Source: Tragulus kanchil
Taxonomy: Eukaryota; Chordata; Mammalia; Artiodactyla; Tragulidae
Length of the DNA stretch: 64,000 nucleotides
Direction: 5' to 3'
NCBI GenBank assembly: GCA_022376925.1
Contig: JAIOJX010000026.1
Location: forward strand, 257,911,830 to 257,975,829
Positions 40,511-53,286 of the stretch are shown here, one piece after another (the stretch's first letter is position 1; every line of letters begins with the position of its first letter). Under the pieces are notes generated by a model that saw nothing but the letters and a program-made list of their open reading frames with translations, was not told where the DNA came from and made no database searches. The position numbers and the translations under genes are program-made.

Positions 40511-40729
40511 GAATCCTGCAGTGGCCTCGCTTCTCCAGCCCTTCTATGCTAGTGAACGCGGCTGAAGACTTGTGTGAGCAGGAATCTTTAAAAGATCAAG
40601 CCAGAGAATGAGAAAGTAAAAACACAATCAGGAAAAAAAAAGGACAAAATCCTTTTAAAAAATTAATGATAATTTAAATGGGAAATTCAGTTCTCCAGAG
40701 ACAAGTAAGAGTGTATTAACTTGTGTTAG

Positions 40730-41300
40730 TGAGACTTTGCCTTTAAAACTTGAGCCTCTGAAAGGTAAATTCCAAAATACTAATTGCCCATAGAGTCAAT
40801 TAGAAATGTGGTGTCAGTTTGACAGGTCTTGAGGAACAATTAAACACGGAATTGAGCACTAAGCACTTAAAATCCTCTTACTTTTTCCCCTGCCAGTATT
40901 ATAATGAGAGCATACACAGACACAAGCAAAAGGAAAAAATATCAATTCCATTTTGTTTGTAAGATGAGCATTTTAGTTATTAATCTTGCAACTGGGTAGA
41001 CACAAAGATTCTTCCTGAGAAACTGCAGAACACCCATTTATTTTCATGTGCTTTATGGTTAGTTTTCATTCAGCTATCAATCAATCAATTATGCTGTGAC
41101 ATGCTGTAATTTCCTAATCATACTAATAATATTCATGCTTTTATCACTATCAAACCTAGAGCACATACATTTCAATGAGACAGAAGTCTAATTATTTAAA
41201 TATGCTAGAGCATATTATATCTCCAAGGCTGTTTCGTTTATGAGTTTTTCTCCCCTAAAAAATAACCCTAATTTAATTGCAAAGAGAAAAGTATATTAAA
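40730..41300. promoter_or_regulatory. Candidate conserved noncoding segment
   Basis: This is unique non-repeat sequence with clustered TAAT/ATTA cores, TTTGACAGGTC (a TGACAG-type TALE homeodomain site) near 40818-40828 and ATCAATCAATCAATTATG near 41076-41093. The call rests on motif content only. Confidence 0.25.
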
Positions 41301-42171
41301 CAGCACTATACCCCTCCAGTAAGCAAAACTGATATTTTTACAGGTCCAAGTACAGAATTTTTATGGATCCTTATTTAAAAATAAGGCTTTTGCTTGTACT
41401 CAAAATAGACAAACAGAATTTATGTCACAAGAAATAATAATCATATTCAAGGTTAAAGATATAATATGTTTATTTTATTTTTCAGTGCTCTTAACTTGAA
41501 GAAAACACAGGGACTATCTAGAAATTGCTTTATATCCTGAAAATATGATTTTGAATCATTTCTTATGACTAGCTGAGCTCTCAAAACTTTTTTCTACACT
41601 TAAATTTTTCATATGCAAAAAAAAGCAATTTTATTTAATCCATGGCCATTTCACATGGACAGCTGCCATGGAAAATTCTTGAACTTTCAAGCCAGACCAC
41701 TTCCCTTATGCAGTAATTACAGGCTCTGTTGTGCAGATTACTTTAAAGGCAATTAAGTCAGTATAGGTGATATATGTTACACATGGCAAACATATACGTA
41801 CTTCCTTAGATCTTCACAAGAAAAAAAATTCAGACTCAGTTGTCACAATTAATACTTCCTGTAGTACTAAGAAGCCAATCATCCACTCAGGTTCTTCAGA
41901 TACATTTTCTTTAACAAAATATGTTTCAATGTATCAATATATTTTCAAGACAGCCCTTGAAAGTTCCATTACTTTCTTCAGTGGGGAATGAGCACAGATA
42001 CTGAAAACTAATAGGAAACAGTTAAACCAGGAAAAGCAGCAGCAACAATAAAAAATCCAAAAATCATTGCTTTTTAAGTACAAAATCAATTATGTTTCAG
42101 CCACTAAAAGTTGTCTGCTCTAAATTTCTTACATTCACATTCATATTTTTGTGACTGGAATAACTACTCCA

Positions 42172-42280
42172 AGTTTTTCTTTTTTTTTTCTTAATTTTTT
42201 ATTTTGAATTGGTATATAGTCTATTAACAAACAAAGGTATGGTTAAATCCCTTTGCTGTGCACTGGAAACTACATTCACT
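42172..42280 (-). mobile_element. L1 3' end fragment, antisense
   Basis: The T run followed by TTTTGAATTGGTATATAGTC, ATTAACAA and TTTGCTGTGCACTGGAAAC is the reverse complement of a cetartiodactyl L1 tail (CTGTACACCTGAAAC type, then TATACTTCAATAAAA). It is short and diverged. Confidence 0.6.
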
Positions 42281-42595
42281 TTTAAAATAAAAAGCTTTTG
42301 GAGAAAATGTCCATCTCCTGTAGAATTAGCACATCATTATAAAATGGTAAACTGTTTTCAATTATGTAAAAATTAATATGTTAATCAAGTTACAACAGAT
42401 ACAGAAAATACTGAACTGGAAAATTTCACAAGATTGAACTAAGGAACACTGCCATGGCTATGTCACAAGAATGCAAGAATTAGAATATACAGTCTATTCG
42501 TAATCAATTTCATGAAAATCTGCTCCACTAATTATTCATCATTTTCTTTCTCCAGCACACCTTCTACCTGCCACCTACTGCCGCTATACTTCCCA

Positions 42596-42680
42596 TACAT
42601 ATGTGTGTGTATATATAAATACATGCACATATATGTATATATCTGTACTTATATATGTGTGTCTACACATATATTTCTAC
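42596..42680. repeat. Mixed (TG)n/(TA)n microsatellite
   Basis: TGTGTGTGTATATATA, then degenerate ACATATATGTATATAT-type repeats. The 79-aa open frame across it is not coding. Confidence 0.85.
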
Positions 42681-42978
42681 ATTTAGATGTCAATTCATTT
42701 TGTATATACATTTTTTCTGCTAGGAAACAAATGATAAATTGTAACAACTGACTGTAATATCTTTTATACTTTTTCAGGTCTTCCCTTAAAAAGCAAGTTA
42801 TTACATTTCTCTGCAAGTGAGAGTTTCTTATATGAAGAACATCTCCCTTCCTTTCATCCTTGAGTTTGTTAGTAAATTAAGACCTGTTGACTTTGAAAAA
42901 AAAAAAAACAAAACCAAAAACTGTTTTGATTCTGATGCTACGTCTTTGAATTATATTTTTAATTACACAAAAGATAGG

Positions 42979-43241
42979 GTTGGGCTACTCTGGTGGTCCG
43001 GTGGGTAAAGAGTCCGCTTTGCTGTGCAACTGTTTGATCCCTGGCCCGGGAAGATCCCATATGCTGAGGAGCAGTTGGGCTGGTGTGTCTGATTGCGAGC
43101 CTGCGCTCTGGAGCACATGCACCCAGGGCTGGTGCTTTGTGGTGAGAGAGGCTGCTGCGAAGGGAGGTCTACACAGGCCAAAGAGTAAAGATGGATGAAA
43201 AATAAAAATGATGACTTAGAAGAAAAAAAAAAAGTAAAAAG
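42979..43241 (+). mobile_element. Older, diverged copy of the 310-bp SINE family
   Basis: The head TTGGGCTACTCTGGTGGTCC and the body match the family, but most CpGs have decayed to TG/CA and the C-rich tail is missing. The target-site duplication AAAAGATAGG is at 42969-42978 and 43242-43251. Confidence 0.85.
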
Positions 43242-43399
43242 AAAAGATAGGATTAACAAAAATACTTGAGCAGAAAGGGAGGGTCATCTTATACAAAAGG
43301 CAAAGTCCCAAGAGAAAATTCCTCAATATGTACTTCAAATATTTAGAATAAAACTGGTACCTATCAGTCCCCGTCTTGTGAACCTCAAGTCTCCTAAAG

Positions 43400-43650
43400 A
43401 GTGATAAATACCAGGGATCCCCAAAGAGCCTCTTCCTTGTCCTTTAACAGACTGCTTGGCATCCAGTGCTCAGTGGGCCGGAAAGCCATGGCCAGCCAGG
43501 GAGGGACAGCACAGGGGGAGCCCTGTTTACTCTGTCAGAGGCAGCTGATTAGGATGACACCAACTCTTCCCATTAAACCTGCTAAGCGGGTCTGTACCCA
43601 GAGGGCTGCCGAAACTTGGAGCACTTGCCAATGAAGTGCACAGACTACAG
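43400..43650. promoter_or_regulatory. GC-richer unique segment, possible regulatory element
   Basis: It stands out from the AT-rich intron by higher GC and sequence complexity, for example GGCAGCTGATTAGGATGAC, which joins an E-box CAGCTG to a TAAT-type core. The 77-aa open frame lacks any recognisable domain. Confidence 0.2.
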
Positions 43651-43924
43651 TCATCTGTTAATAATGGTGGTAGCAGGCTTGTGTAGATGCTCATACAGTA
43701 CATGTTAATTAAGAACTCTCTGGCAGTAGGTTTCCGTCCAACTTCAATTTGAAAAGTTTAGGATTGTGCAGTTTAAAGCTATTTACAGAAAATACCTACA
43801 GTAACTTTATCATACTGTATTTGACTTCAGAGTCAGCGATTTTTAAAGGAGAATCTCAGAAATCCATGGAAACATTAGCAGCCAAAGCTCTAATTCCTTA
43901 TCCGTGAATCATACATCTTGAAAG

Positions 43925-44080
43925 GCCTCTGGAGGCTGTTAGCTCAAACCCTTCATCTTATAGCTGAGAGGGCTGAGGCTCAGAGTTCTTGCAGCTCAGG
44001 AGCAGCAGTGCCAGGATTAGAACCTAGACACCTCCACCAATATAGTGAGTTTTCCATGATACAATCCTGGCTGCCTTACA
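43925..44080 (-). mobile_element. MIR-type SINE
   Basis: Antisense MIR signature: TTATAGCTGAGAGGGCTGAG, GCTCAGAG, then GTGCCAGGATTAGAACCTAG. Diverged. The 101-aa open frame across it is not a gene. Confidence 0.7.
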
Positions 44081-44910
44081 CCTTGTTAGGAAATGAAAAA
44101 CTTGTATACTGGAATATAATCATAATTTCAAGGACGGTCCTCCAAACAAGTTGGAAACTGGATGAGGAAAAGGAAAATAGGACGGCAATGGCAGCAAATA
44201 TCATGGCTGATGCCCTAATATAAATCAGTTTCAGTGGATACAAATATTCTTAGAATTACATGACTTGTGGTGGTAACAATTAGGACTGAGTTTATTATTC
44301 ATTTATTTTCCAAGATTAAAACCTAGCAAATCTGAGGGCCTTGCGTTTATAGAGTCTATGTTCTTTAGATGACTCAGGTTTCCAACAGGATGCAGGTTTA
44401 TGCATTATGATGCATTTCAGTAAGAAAGAACACTTATCTGTCAAACCTCATTGTTAATCTGTTATGGTATAATCACGCACCAATCTAATCTGATAGATTG
44501 ATTCAGTTGTCCTTTTAGGTGAATAAAATATTCTTTCTCTGTCACTGTAAACGATTCTGACCTGGGTCACTTGGAAATAACTGAGTCATGCTGCCCAGCA
44601 TGTAAACCATCCATGAGCTATCGTCTCAAAGTACATTTACACTCCAGCCAGGGTGGTATACTTTCACACACTGTCAGCCCAGGCTGATACCAGCAACTGG
44701 CATCCTAGTGATCCAACAGAAGTAATGACTGCTTCCCCAAAGGTTCCAGAAATAGTTATAAACCCTGTGGGACAATGACAAAAACGCTAGACTTAGGAGT
44801 AAAGATGCCTGGGTAATACCAGCTTTGATAATTAGTTATGTTCATTTGGCACTTGATCATGTCTCATCTACAAAGGGAGTTGACTTAGAGTACCCCTAAG
44901 GACTTCTTTA

Positions 44911-45187
44911 TTTTTTTTTTTAATTTTGGTCTCTTTTTATTGATTTTTAAATTGATTTATTTTTCTTCCATCTTTATTCTTCAGCTTGTGTGGACCTTCC
45001 ATTGCAGTGGCTTCTCTCGTTGCAGAGCACTGGCTCTGGGTACATGTGCTCCAGAGCGCTGGCTCATAATTGGACACATCAGTCCAGCAGCTCTGTGGCA
45101 CATGGGATCTTCCTGGGCCAGGGATCAAACTGGTGTCACTTGCACTGCAAGGCAGACTCTTTACCCACTGAACCACCAGGGAAACTC
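44911..45187 (-). mobile_element. Older, diverged copy of the 310-bp SINE family
   Basis: Minus-strand match to the family body and tRNA-like head (GGAGTTTCCCTGGTGGTTC). It lacks the C-rich block. Imperfect flanking repeats (CCCTAAGGAC and CCCTAAGTCC) fit an old insertion. Confidence 0.8.
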
Positions 45188-45372
45188 CCTAAGTCCGTCT
45201 TTATCTCTTAAATGCTAAATGCCAAGAAGCTATCTTTATAAACTAAAAAAAAAAGGGAAAGTAGGAGAGTGTATGTATGCCTTATTTAAGACAACCTACA
45301 GTCTACAAAACTCTATGGATACTCAGAACATGTTATAACAGTTGACAGAGTTGGTTATAGATCTGCCCTGTG

Positions 45373-45567
45373 TTGTGTGCTCAGTTACTCAGTTGTGTCC
45401 AACTCTGTTACCCTGTGCAGCATAGCCCACCAGGCTCCTCTGTGCATTGGATTTTTCCAAGAGTACTAGAATGGGTTGCCATTTCCTCCTCCAGGGGAAC
45501 TTCCTGACCCAGGGATTGAATGTGCGTGTCCTGCATTGGCAGGTGGGATTCTTCATAACTGAGACAC
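45373..45567 (-). mobile_element. Bov-tA-type SINE, partial
   Basis: Antisense ruminant signature: CTCAGTTGTGTCCAACTCTG, CACCAGGCTCCTCTGTGC and GACCCAGGGATTGAA. The tRNA-like head is degraded at the right end. Duplication 12 starts at 45534, so the last 34 bases recur at 46647-46680. Confidence 0.85.
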
Positions 45568-47693
45568 AGATGTACGAGAACTCTCAAGTTCTCAGAGGCA
45601 AGCACTGAATTTAATTCATCTTTATATCACCAACAGCTAACACAGTTCTTGACTCATGGTGGCTGGGTCCTGCTTAATTGTGTATCAGATGAAAAAATAA
45701 ATCTGAATCATGTAGGCTGGAATCACATTCCAGATAGATGGACTATCACATGCGAAGGCTTTGGTTATATGAAAGGATATGGCATATGCTCAGGGAAGGA
45801 GGAGAAGTGTGTCTAGATCATGAGGAATGTGGTAGAAGAGTGGTAGGAAATGAGTTTGGTTTCCTATTTGGGGAGGGGCCTAGCATTAGCAACCAAAAAT
45901 ATCCTACAGCTCAGCAGAGCAGGAAAAACATCCTCCATTTTGAATACTAGGCAGCAATATGCCAAGGAGAAAATGCAAACAGTAAACGGAATATACCCAG
46001 AGAGTCAGGATTTGCCAGATGAAGCGGCATCGCTAGAAGCAACACATCAAATGATACAGGGAGAAGAGACTTCAGTATTGTATGTGGGAGGATTCTATAC
46101 CTTTCCTCCCACATTCTCACTCCCAGACAGGGAGAAGAGACTTCAGTATTGTATGTGGGAGGATTCTATACCTTTCCTCCCACATTCTCACTCCCAGGCC
46201 TTGGTGATCCTAGGCTTAACCATGAGGAGCAGTGGTCCTTTGAATCCTTGAATTGAGCTGCTGCACCCCCTACCTTATTCTTTCTTTCCCATATCACAGC
46301 AAGAGTGGGGGCAGGTCCTTGTTGTCCAAGACATTACCCTTCCTAGGAAATGGCACATGTTCTTTATCCGAAACAATGGCTCCCAAAGTAAAGTTGGTTG
46401 TACTGGCGATAAAACTATTAACGCTTTCTTTAATTAGACCCTTTTGAGGAAGCTATTTTAAATAATGAAGCTTGAGTAAAGGTTCTAAAAGCAATTTAAT
46501 ATCTGAGAATAACTCAGAAAGCATAGTTGTAATTAACTATATAAGGAAGTAAATAAGCAAACCCAAAGAACCAATCTATTAACTATTACACATTCAGGAC
46601 ATAGACTTTGATTTAATTCAATCTATTGTTTTAATCGACCGGGAACCATTGGCAGGTGGGATTCTTCATAACTGAGACACAGATGTACGAGACCTCTCAA
46701 GTTCTCAGAGGCAAGCACTGAATTTAATTCATCTTTATATCACCAACAGCTAACACAGTTCTTGACTCATGGTGGCTGGGTCCTGCTTAATTGTGTATCA
46801 GAGGAAAAATAAATCTGAATCATGTAGGCTGGAATCACATTCCAGATAGATGGACTATCACATGCGAAGGCTTTGGTTATATGAAAGGATATGGCATATG
46901 CTCAGGGAAGGAGGAGAAGTGTGTCTAGATCATGAGGAATGTGGTAGAAGAGTGGTAGGAAATGAGTTTGGTTTCCTATTTGGGGAGGGGCCTAGCATTA
47001 GCAACCAAAAATATCCTACAGCTCAGCAGAGCAGGAAAAACATCCTCCATTTTGAATACTAGGCAGCAATATGCCAAGGAGAAAATGCAAACAGTAAACG
47101 GAATATACCCAGAGAGTCAGGATTTGCCAGATGAAGCGGCATCGCTAGAAGCAACACATCAAATGATACAGGGAGAAGAGACTTCAGTATTGTATGTGGG
47201 AGGATTCTATACCTTTCCTCCCACATTCTCACTCCCAGACAGGGAGAAGAGACTTCAGTATTGTATGTGGGAGGATTCTATACCTTTCCTCCCACATTCT
47301 CACTCCCAGGCCTTGGTGATCCTAGGCTTAACCATGAGGAGCAGTGGTCCTTTGAATCCTTGAATTGAGCTGCTGCACCCCCTACCTTATTCTTTCTTTC
47401 CCATATCACAGCAAGAGTGGGGGCAGGTCCTTGTTGTCCAAGACATTACCCTTCCTAGGAAATGGCACATGTTCTTTATCCGAAACAATGGCTCCCAAAG
47501 TAAAGTTGGTTGTACTGGCGATAAAACTATTAACGCTTTCTTTAATTAGACCCTTTTGAGGAAGCTATTTTAAATAATGAAGCTTGAGTAAAGGTTCTAA
47601 AAGCAATTTAATATCTGAGAATAACTCAGAAAGCATAGTTGTAATTAACTATATAAGGAAGTAAATAAGCAAACCCAAAGAACCAATCTATTA
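45534..47693. repeat. Direct duplication 12: 45534-46581 and 46647-47693
   Basis: The offset is 1112-1113. Copy 1 starts inside a Bov-tA SINE, so copy 2 carries an orphan SINE end. The 65-base filler 46582-46646 reads as a corrupted version of the unique sequence after copy 2 (47694-47750). Both copies contain the 71-bp tandem repeat. Confidence 0.95.
46056..46197. repeat. 71-bp tandem repeat, two units, with internal hairpin
   Basis: Units 46056-46126 and 46127-46197 begin ACAGGGAGAAGAG and are identical except perhaps at the last base or two. Each contains TGTGGGAGGA, an 11-base loop and TCCTCCCACA, a perfect 10-bp stem. The pair recurs near 47168-47309 through duplication 12. Confidence 0.92.
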
Positions 47694-48875
47694 CTACTAC
47701 AATATTAGTCACCATATACAGGGACAGTAGACTTTGAAACTGAATGCAAATTGTCAGTAACACTAAATATCTATATTAGTATAATCACTTACACAAACAT
47801 TGGTTAATCATTAGTTAATCTTCAGCCTGGCTACTGCCCTTATCTTTGGTGATCCACTGTGAAAAGGTCTTGAGATACAAAACTCATTTATATGATTTAT
47901 ATGAGGGAGAAATTATATTAAAATCTTTATAGGATACTTTTTCCTCCATTTACCATGTTATTAAAGGATAAAAACTAAGAGATAATGTGAATGTGATATT
48001 TTGGAGTAACTACACAGTCACTTCTGGGGAAAAGCTGACCATTACTTTGAAAGGAAGTATTCGTAGTTACACTGTATTTTTTCTCATGGAAGTATATGTA
48101 TCTCATTTTGAAATTTAATGGGACATTTCTGCATGTTAGACTTTAGACATTGTTCCTAAAAGAAAATGAAAGGATTATACTACTGAGATGTCAGCAGTCT
48201 AAAAGTTAAGAAAGATTTTGCCTTCCAGAGGTCCATTTGGTAGGTCAGGAATATCTTCTCATAGAAATTACACTGTAAGTGCAATGGCTGCATTTGCAGG
48301 TGAGTCCACACAATGATAAGAACCTTACAAAAAGGATTACACTTCCTCACACTGAAAGCACTGTTGGCATGGAATATGAAGTCTGAGCTATAACCACATA
48401 TGCCTAAAAGACACATGGGATGGGACCCAGTGCTCTACAGCTATTTAGCAGAAACTATATGTCCTAGTCAGTCATTCTCCAGTTCCCGTAAACTGGGAGA
48501 CAAAAGTTCCTTATCTATGTGAGATGATTCTACAGTCTTCCAACTGCAAGAGCAAGTCATTAGTAAATCCAGAGGATAGGCTGTATTTGTATATTTAAAT
48601 AGATCACTGTCATGTAGCAATTTCCAGTAGAAATTAAGAATGAAAATTATTTTCATCATTTCTGCTCACAGGAATATTAAAATGAATATGTAATTTGAAA
48701 TATATGACTTTCAGAAAAGTTTTTTTTTTTCTGGTTATTGAATTTTAACTGTTCTGTCAAATCTGGAGCAATATAAGTTGAATGAGTCTGCTCAAAAATC
48801 TTCAACTAAAAAAATAAAAAATCTTCAAGTGTATTATAGGACTAACTCAATATAGGGGCACTAAATAAAGAAATG
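47694..48875. other. Unique intron, no gene seen
   Basis: AT-rich single-copy sequence between duplication 12 and a CHR-like SINE. The 78-aa and 63-aa open frames have no protein-like features. Confidence 0.4.
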
Positions 48876-49039
48876 TCAGGAATTCCCTGGTGGCTAAGAC
48901 TGTGCTCTCCCAATGCAGGGAACCTGGGTTCAATCCCAGATTGAGGAACTAGATCCCCATATGTCACAACTACAGATCCCACATGCTGTAACAGATCCAT
49001 AAATAAATATGAACAAATAAAAATGTTCTCTATTTAAAA
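48876..49039 (+). mobile_element. CHR-like tRNA-Glu SINE
   Basis: It starts AGGAATTCCCTGGTGGCTAA, with B-box-like GGTTCAATCCC, GGAACTAGATCCC and CATGCTG motifs and an A-rich tail. AAAGAAATG flanks it at 48867-48875 and 49040-49048. Confidence 0.85.
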
Positions 49040-50329
49040 AAAGAAATGCCTCTGTTCTATTGAATCTCCTTTTTTGTTAACCAAAACTAAAACTACTTAA
49101 GTGTTGTAATGTGTATTTTAGAGTCACAAGTCACTGTTGTGATGTTACTAAGCTCTAGAAAGACTCTAAACCATAAAATGTTTGGGAGTTTGTGTATTTC
49201 ATTGAAAACATTCATTGAGATAATAAGCCAAAAATAAACCAGGGGTTGATAACCAACATTTTACTTTTCAAATCAAAGGAGTCACATTCCTCCCAATACA
49301 TCCAAATTTTCACAATGATAAATCTGAAGACTTCTTTTCATTTTTTGTTTATAAAAATATAGCTATTGCATATTTCAATGAAATGACATTAACGTGAAAG
49401 TAGCAAGAAAATGAATGCTATTACTGTTATTCAAGGATTAGCATATATATGTCACTCTCAGCCAAACAACATTTCATTTTAAGCATACAGTCAGTTTATC
49501 TACCACTCTACCGGAATGGGATAAATGGGGACCACCACCATCTCTTCTGACGATACACTGATCTCACATTAATTTGATTGAAGGTGGCTAGCCAACACAG
49601 CTCACTTACCCCATTTGAGAGCACTCAGATAAGAAAAACACAGTGACGTTTAGCAGATAGGCCGGGTGACACAATAGAATGCAACTCATTGAAGAAGTGT
49701 AATTATAGTGATTACTTCAGAAAAGAGAGCAGATACACGGATGGGAGAGAAGTAAACATTGCAACAATTACAGGAGCCCAAGTTCCCTTTTGGTATAGAT
49801 ACACATGTCCCAGACAACACCAACCTAGCAATAAGAACACAGGAAGTGTTCCAACCTAACAACATAAAAACACGAAAGGCTACAAAATGGCATGAGCCAA
49901 TCTGCCAGAGCGCTGGAACAAAAGCCACCTCTGTTTTAGGTGTATTCAATATATCAAACAGATTAGTCAAACAGAGAAGTCCTCTTTCCACAATTAAAAC
50001 AAAACACAAACATCAGGAAAGTTTGTCCCAGAGGAGTGTAATCTGCAAATGCTTTTTAAAACTTCTATTTTGACACCTGTGAAAAAAATAAAAAACATGT
50101 GATGTCTACTCCTCTCAGGTAAATGTCCCATAGGACCAGTTGTGGAGGCAGAGAGGATTGACCTATGACATAAATGGGGCATGTATCATCTATTGGTATC
50201 AAAGCACCTAAGAACTGTATTATAATACAACAACCAAAGTAAGGAAAACCTCACTTTTTCCCACTCCACTACATTAGAGACAAAAACAGAAACACAGAGC
50301 TTGAAAAGGGGGCCTTCATTTGCCATTCC

Positions 50330-50460
50330 CAATAAAGAGAGACCCCAGGAGGTTTCTAGCCTGGTCTCAGATCACATAGCAAGTTAGTGAAAGAGCAAGG
50401 CTAGAACTAGAATCTAAGGCACCTGGCTTCTAGTTCCATGGTTTTCTACTATAACCTGAT
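50330..50460 (-). mobile_element. MIR-type SINE
   Basis: Antisense MIR: GATCACATAGCAAGTTAGTG, GCTAGAACTAGAATCTAAG, CTTCTAGTTCCATGG. Diverged. Confidence 0.65.
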
Positions 50461-50819
50461 TATTTTTCAGTAACAAATTTCATAAAACAAGAACAGTAAC
50501 ATATATAACTTTGTACTGTAAAAGTTATGGAATACTTCAAAAGCATGAAGTCATCATCTCTGATTGTTGCCAGCTCTCTATGAGATACTTAGAAGTATTT
50601 TTAGGTCAGATGCATATGTACCTATATATGTAATTATGTAAAAAGAGAGACAAAATGGAAGAAAGACATGGAGGAAGACTAAGAGAGGAGGAATGTGGCA
50701 GCCCAAGAAACAGAAGGTAGGAGACAAGAAAGTGTGAAAGAGAGATGAGTGAGTGCAAAAGCCAGAGGACGTGGTAGGGGGACACGCGCACACAGGCCCA
50801 GGCAGGCAAGAAAGAAGAG

Positions 50820-50890
50820 TGAGGGCTTAAATGACTTGCCCAAGGTCACAGAACCAGTACTTGTTTGAGCTGTACCTCAAATCCAGTAAT
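50820..50890 (-). mobile_element. MIR fragment
   Basis: TTAAATGACTTGCCCAAGGT followed by CACAGAACC is the conserved antisense MIR core. Only a fragment remains. Confidence 0.65.
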
Positions 50891-50969
50891 GAAACCACCC
50901 CGCCCCCACCTTCTCCTTCCATAAACCTTAAGGAAGGCTCCAAGCCCTCAAAAGCAGAGGTAAATTAGA

Positions 50970-51185
50970 ATGAAAGTGAAAATGTTAGTTGCTTAGTCAT
51001 GTTTGACTTGTGCAGCCCTAGGGACTGTAGTTCACCAGGCTCCTCTGTGCATGGAATTCTCCAGGCAAGAATACTAGAGTGGGTGGTCATTTCCTTCTCC
51101 AGGGGATCTTCCTGACCCAGGGATTAAACCCTGGTCTCCTGCATTGCAGGCAGATTCTTTACCACCTGAGCCACCAGGGAAGCCC
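50970..51185 (-). mobile_element. Bov-tA-type SINE
   Basis: Full-length antisense copy from GTTGCTTAGTCATGTTTGAC through TTCACCAGGCTCCTCTGTGC to the head complement GCCACCAGGGAAGCCC. No segment duplication is involved. Confidence 0.9.
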
Positions 51186-52195
51186 AAACAGCTGAGGTGG
51201 CATCTTGGATACAACACTTTACTTCTGTTTTTGGTTGTTGCTCATTTGACTTTGTCCTCAACCCACATCCTGACTCCTACCTCTAAGCAGGACGGTTAAG
51301 GGGAATAGGTGGAACTACCCTGATAGAATCAAAGCAACAGACATTGTCTAAATGGTTGAATGAGGCACTTTTCTTTTTAAACCATGAGCAAAGTCCTATC
51401 TTAGGAAATAAAATATTGGGAGAAATACATCTCTTTCTGTTCATTAGGGATTTAATGACCTCTACCACATGGCATTCTTAACTCGGAATCCATGGTAGCA
51501 TCTGACTGTAAACACTTAATACTGTATGAAAAGCTTAGAGCAGGTGTGCATTTTCAAGGAAGTGAGTGGATCTGATTCTCAGAGGTCCCTCACTCAGAAA
51601 TACCAAGCCACTGCTTTCTACGTTTGTGCAAAGACTAAAGGCATATGTACATTTTTTGTACATCAAAAATTACCCAAATAATCTGGACAAAATAAAGAAT
51701 TTAGGAGACTAACGTTTATCCATCTTCAGTGCTCCTACAGCCTATACATTTTTGTTTTGAGTTTAACTGCAAAATGTTTCCCATTATTTTTGCTCCAGCC
51801 ACTTTTAGTGCAGAAATCTACTTGTGGAAATGATATGAAAAAGTGAACTTTAAAGGAGCGGTGGCTTAATTTAAAATGAAGTTCATTCATGTTTGAGTAT
51901 GATTTGGTAATGTCACCAAATTGGTAGGCTTTTTAATTTTTTTTAAAGCAAATCCTATATAAAACATACTGCATTTAATTCAAGTATATTCTTAATGGAT
52001 TGTTCTATTCACCCATATTAAAAGGCTGTTAAAATCAAACCAAAGGCAATCATCTCATATGTTGATACACAAAAAAAGGCCAGTATTCTTTGCTTCCAAA
52101 TTAAAGCAGAATTATAAAAAGGACTCTCCTGTACTGCTGAAGTACATCACCACCTGGGTGAGGGATGAAAAATTAAAAAAACAATACTGTGATAG

Positions 52196-52656
52196 CTGGT
52201 TTCTAAAATGACCTCCAAGGAAACACACTTGCCAGCCTTTCTTTAGTTTCTTCCCACAGTGAGCTGAGTCATACCCTGATACCGTTTCTAACAGAATGCA
52301 ATACAAGAAGCACCAAGCTAGTTCCAGTCATAAGATTTTACACTTTGAGAGGGCCCAATCCTAAATGTAAGAAGTCTGCTACCTTGTTGAAGAGACCATG
52401 TGGAGGGGTCATATCAAGAGGAAGGGGCCCTGAGATTATGGCACAGAGAGTCCCAGCTGTTTAGTGCCCCAGTGGAGCTCAACCCCCCTTCAGCCCCAAC
52501 AGGACACCAGACAGACGTCAAAGTGACCAAACTGACTATTCAAGTGCTTGAGTGAGTCCCGTCATGACTGTATCCCCAGTCAATAGCACCTTGAAGAGCT
52601 CCCCATCTCCACCCAGTCAACCCACAGAATCGTAAGAAGTAATAAATTCATTATTG
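52196..52656 (+). mobile_element. MLT1-type MaLR solo LTR
   Basis: It matches the MLT1 pattern along its length: GCTGGTTTCTAAAATGACC near the start, AGAGACCATGTGGAGGGG, GGCACCAGACAG-like and CAGCCCCAAC, and the end GTCAACCCACAGAATCGTAA followed by AATAAAT. It is an ancient mammalian LTR with no internal coding region visible. Confidence 0.8.
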
Positions 52657-52687
52657 TTGCAAGAGTTTTTTGAGCGATTTGTTAGTT

Positions 52688-52949
52688 CTTTTTTTTTTTT
52701 TTGGCCACTTCTATTGACCTTTCATTTATTTATTTTTGTTCTTTGGCCTGCGTGGGCCTCCTATCGCAGTGGCCTCTGTCGCTGCAGAGCACTGGCTGTG
52801 GGCGCATGCGCTCCAGAGCTTCAGCTCGGTAGTTGGACACATTGGTCCAGCCGCTTCATGGCACATGAGATCCTCCCAGGTCAGGGATTGAACTGGCATC
52901 CCTTGCACTGCCAGGCAGTGTCCTTACCCACTGGAACACCAGGGAAGCC
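52688..52949 (-). mobile_element. 310-bp SINE family copy lacking the C-rich block
   Basis: The minus-strand head GGGCTTCCCTGGTGTTCCAG and body are clear, and a T run at 52688-52702 is its A tail. It lies just beyond the MLT1 LTR. I saw no convincing target-site duplication. Confidence 0.85.
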
Positions 52950-53286
52950 CTGTTGTATTGATTTTTTGATGGATTCTTTAGCAACAGATAAACAAAACTG
53001 AAGATCAGAGTGATATGGCATGAACAGTGAGTTTATGAGATGAAATCCAGAATATGATAGTGTAAATAACTGGAGCTTATCCCTACTGAGCATGAAAGGA
53101 AAACATTTATTAAGTACGAACTGATTTGCCCATCATATCTCATTAAACCTCATCACTACACGGACAAAGAGAACTTGAGTAACGCTACTGCCCCAGGTCA
53201 TGGGGCTAAAAATGAGAAGAGCCAGAAGTTGAGCGCAGATTTCCTTTCTCAGCCTCAACATTCTCAGTTCTTGACATCCTACAGGT

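Noticed and set aside
45850..46251. 133-aa ORF, repeated at 46962
   Set aside because: It spans a 71-base tandem repeat that shifts frame between units, has no recognisable domain, and its second copy comes from duplication 12.
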